5,187 nucleotides of DNA. Origin: Phycisphaerae bacterium (lineage in GTDB: Bacteria > Planctomycetota > Phycisphaerae > UBA1845). Where the stretch lies: contig JAJDDS010000368.1 in assembly GCA_029260195.1 (NCBI GenBank), forward strand, positions 1 through 5,187, written 5' to 3'. The notes beneath the pieces are model-generated. The model ran no database searches. It was not told the origin of the DNA and worked only from the letters and a program-made list of their open reading frames with translations. Position 1 is the first letter of the stretch. Every line of letters starts with the position of its first letter. Positions 5,106-5,187 of this stretch are shown here, piece by piece. A program made the translations under genes and the position numbers.

Positions 5106-5187
5106 ATGATCACGGCACCCGAATCGAGGCTTGCCCAGCGCGAAAACCCCTTTGCGCCCGACCCGAATATGCGAATCTGGCTCGATG
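5106..5187 (+). CDS. 5' end of an unidentified gene, possibly a class IV aminotransferase
   Basis: Only 27 codons are inside the window (MITAPESRLAQRENPFAPDP then NMRIWLD, cut in the next codon). The strong ribosome binding site at 5093-5097 and lack of stops make it a real gene start. The ending MRIWLD recalls the beginning of branched-chain amino acid aminotransferases (IlvE, 'M.IW.DG..V'), with the first 21 residues as an extension. That is a weak guess from a handful of residues. It lies 64 bp after the ATPase gene on the same strand with no terminator seen, so it could be co-transcribed, but nothing suggests a shared function. Confidence 0.6.
   Translation, partial: MITAPESRLAQRENPFAPDPNMRIWLD

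Noticed and set aside
4283..5113. Minus-strand open frame of 276 codons opposite lolD
   Set aside because: Shadow of an ATPase gene with all motifs intact on the plus strand.

Overview
The window looks like a GC-rich (about 60% by eye) Gram-negative chromosome. A LolCD-type ABC transporter implies an outer membrane. The large hydrophilic insert in the permease, the IS1182-type element and the hairpin repeat inserted in hepT remind me of Planctomycetota, but that is recollection and not proven here. The DNA divides into a decaying accessory left half (1-2664) and a conserved-looking housekeeping right half (2686-5187).

Left half. Positions 1-1456 are an IS1182-family insertion sequence with imperfect 17-bp terminal inverted repeats, both outer ends reading CTAG. 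Its transposase (minus strand) has an in-frame internal deletion at a six-base microhomology that removes the segment carrying the first catalytic aspartate, so the copy is probably dead. Immediately beyond it lies a frameshifted hicB-like antitoxin gene (minus strand, 1469-1733) with no hicA toxin visible. Divergent from it is an mntA-hepT (MNT/HEPN) toxin-antitoxin pair (plus strand, 1821-2664). MntA looks intact. HepT is interrupted by a 169-bp MITE-like element with perfect 11-bp inverted ends and an 11-bp near-perfect target duplication. The insertion adds exactly 60 codons without a stop. HepT also has His where the family's AMP-accepting Tyr normally sits.

Right half. Starting 21 bp after hepT, a 524-residue FtsX/LolC-type permease and a 231-residue LolD-type ATPase form an operon, probably for ATP-driven lipoprotein or lipid handling at the inner membrane. 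An unrelated gene with a strong ribosome binding site begins at 5106 and runs off the window; its first residues weakly suggest a class IV (branched-chain) aminotransferase.

The most notable feature is the layering of damage: an IS deletion derivative, an orphaned frameshifted hicB, and a toxin gene carrying an in-frame mobile element, all stacked directly upstream of an intact transporter operon. I see no CRISPR array, tRNA or rRNA.
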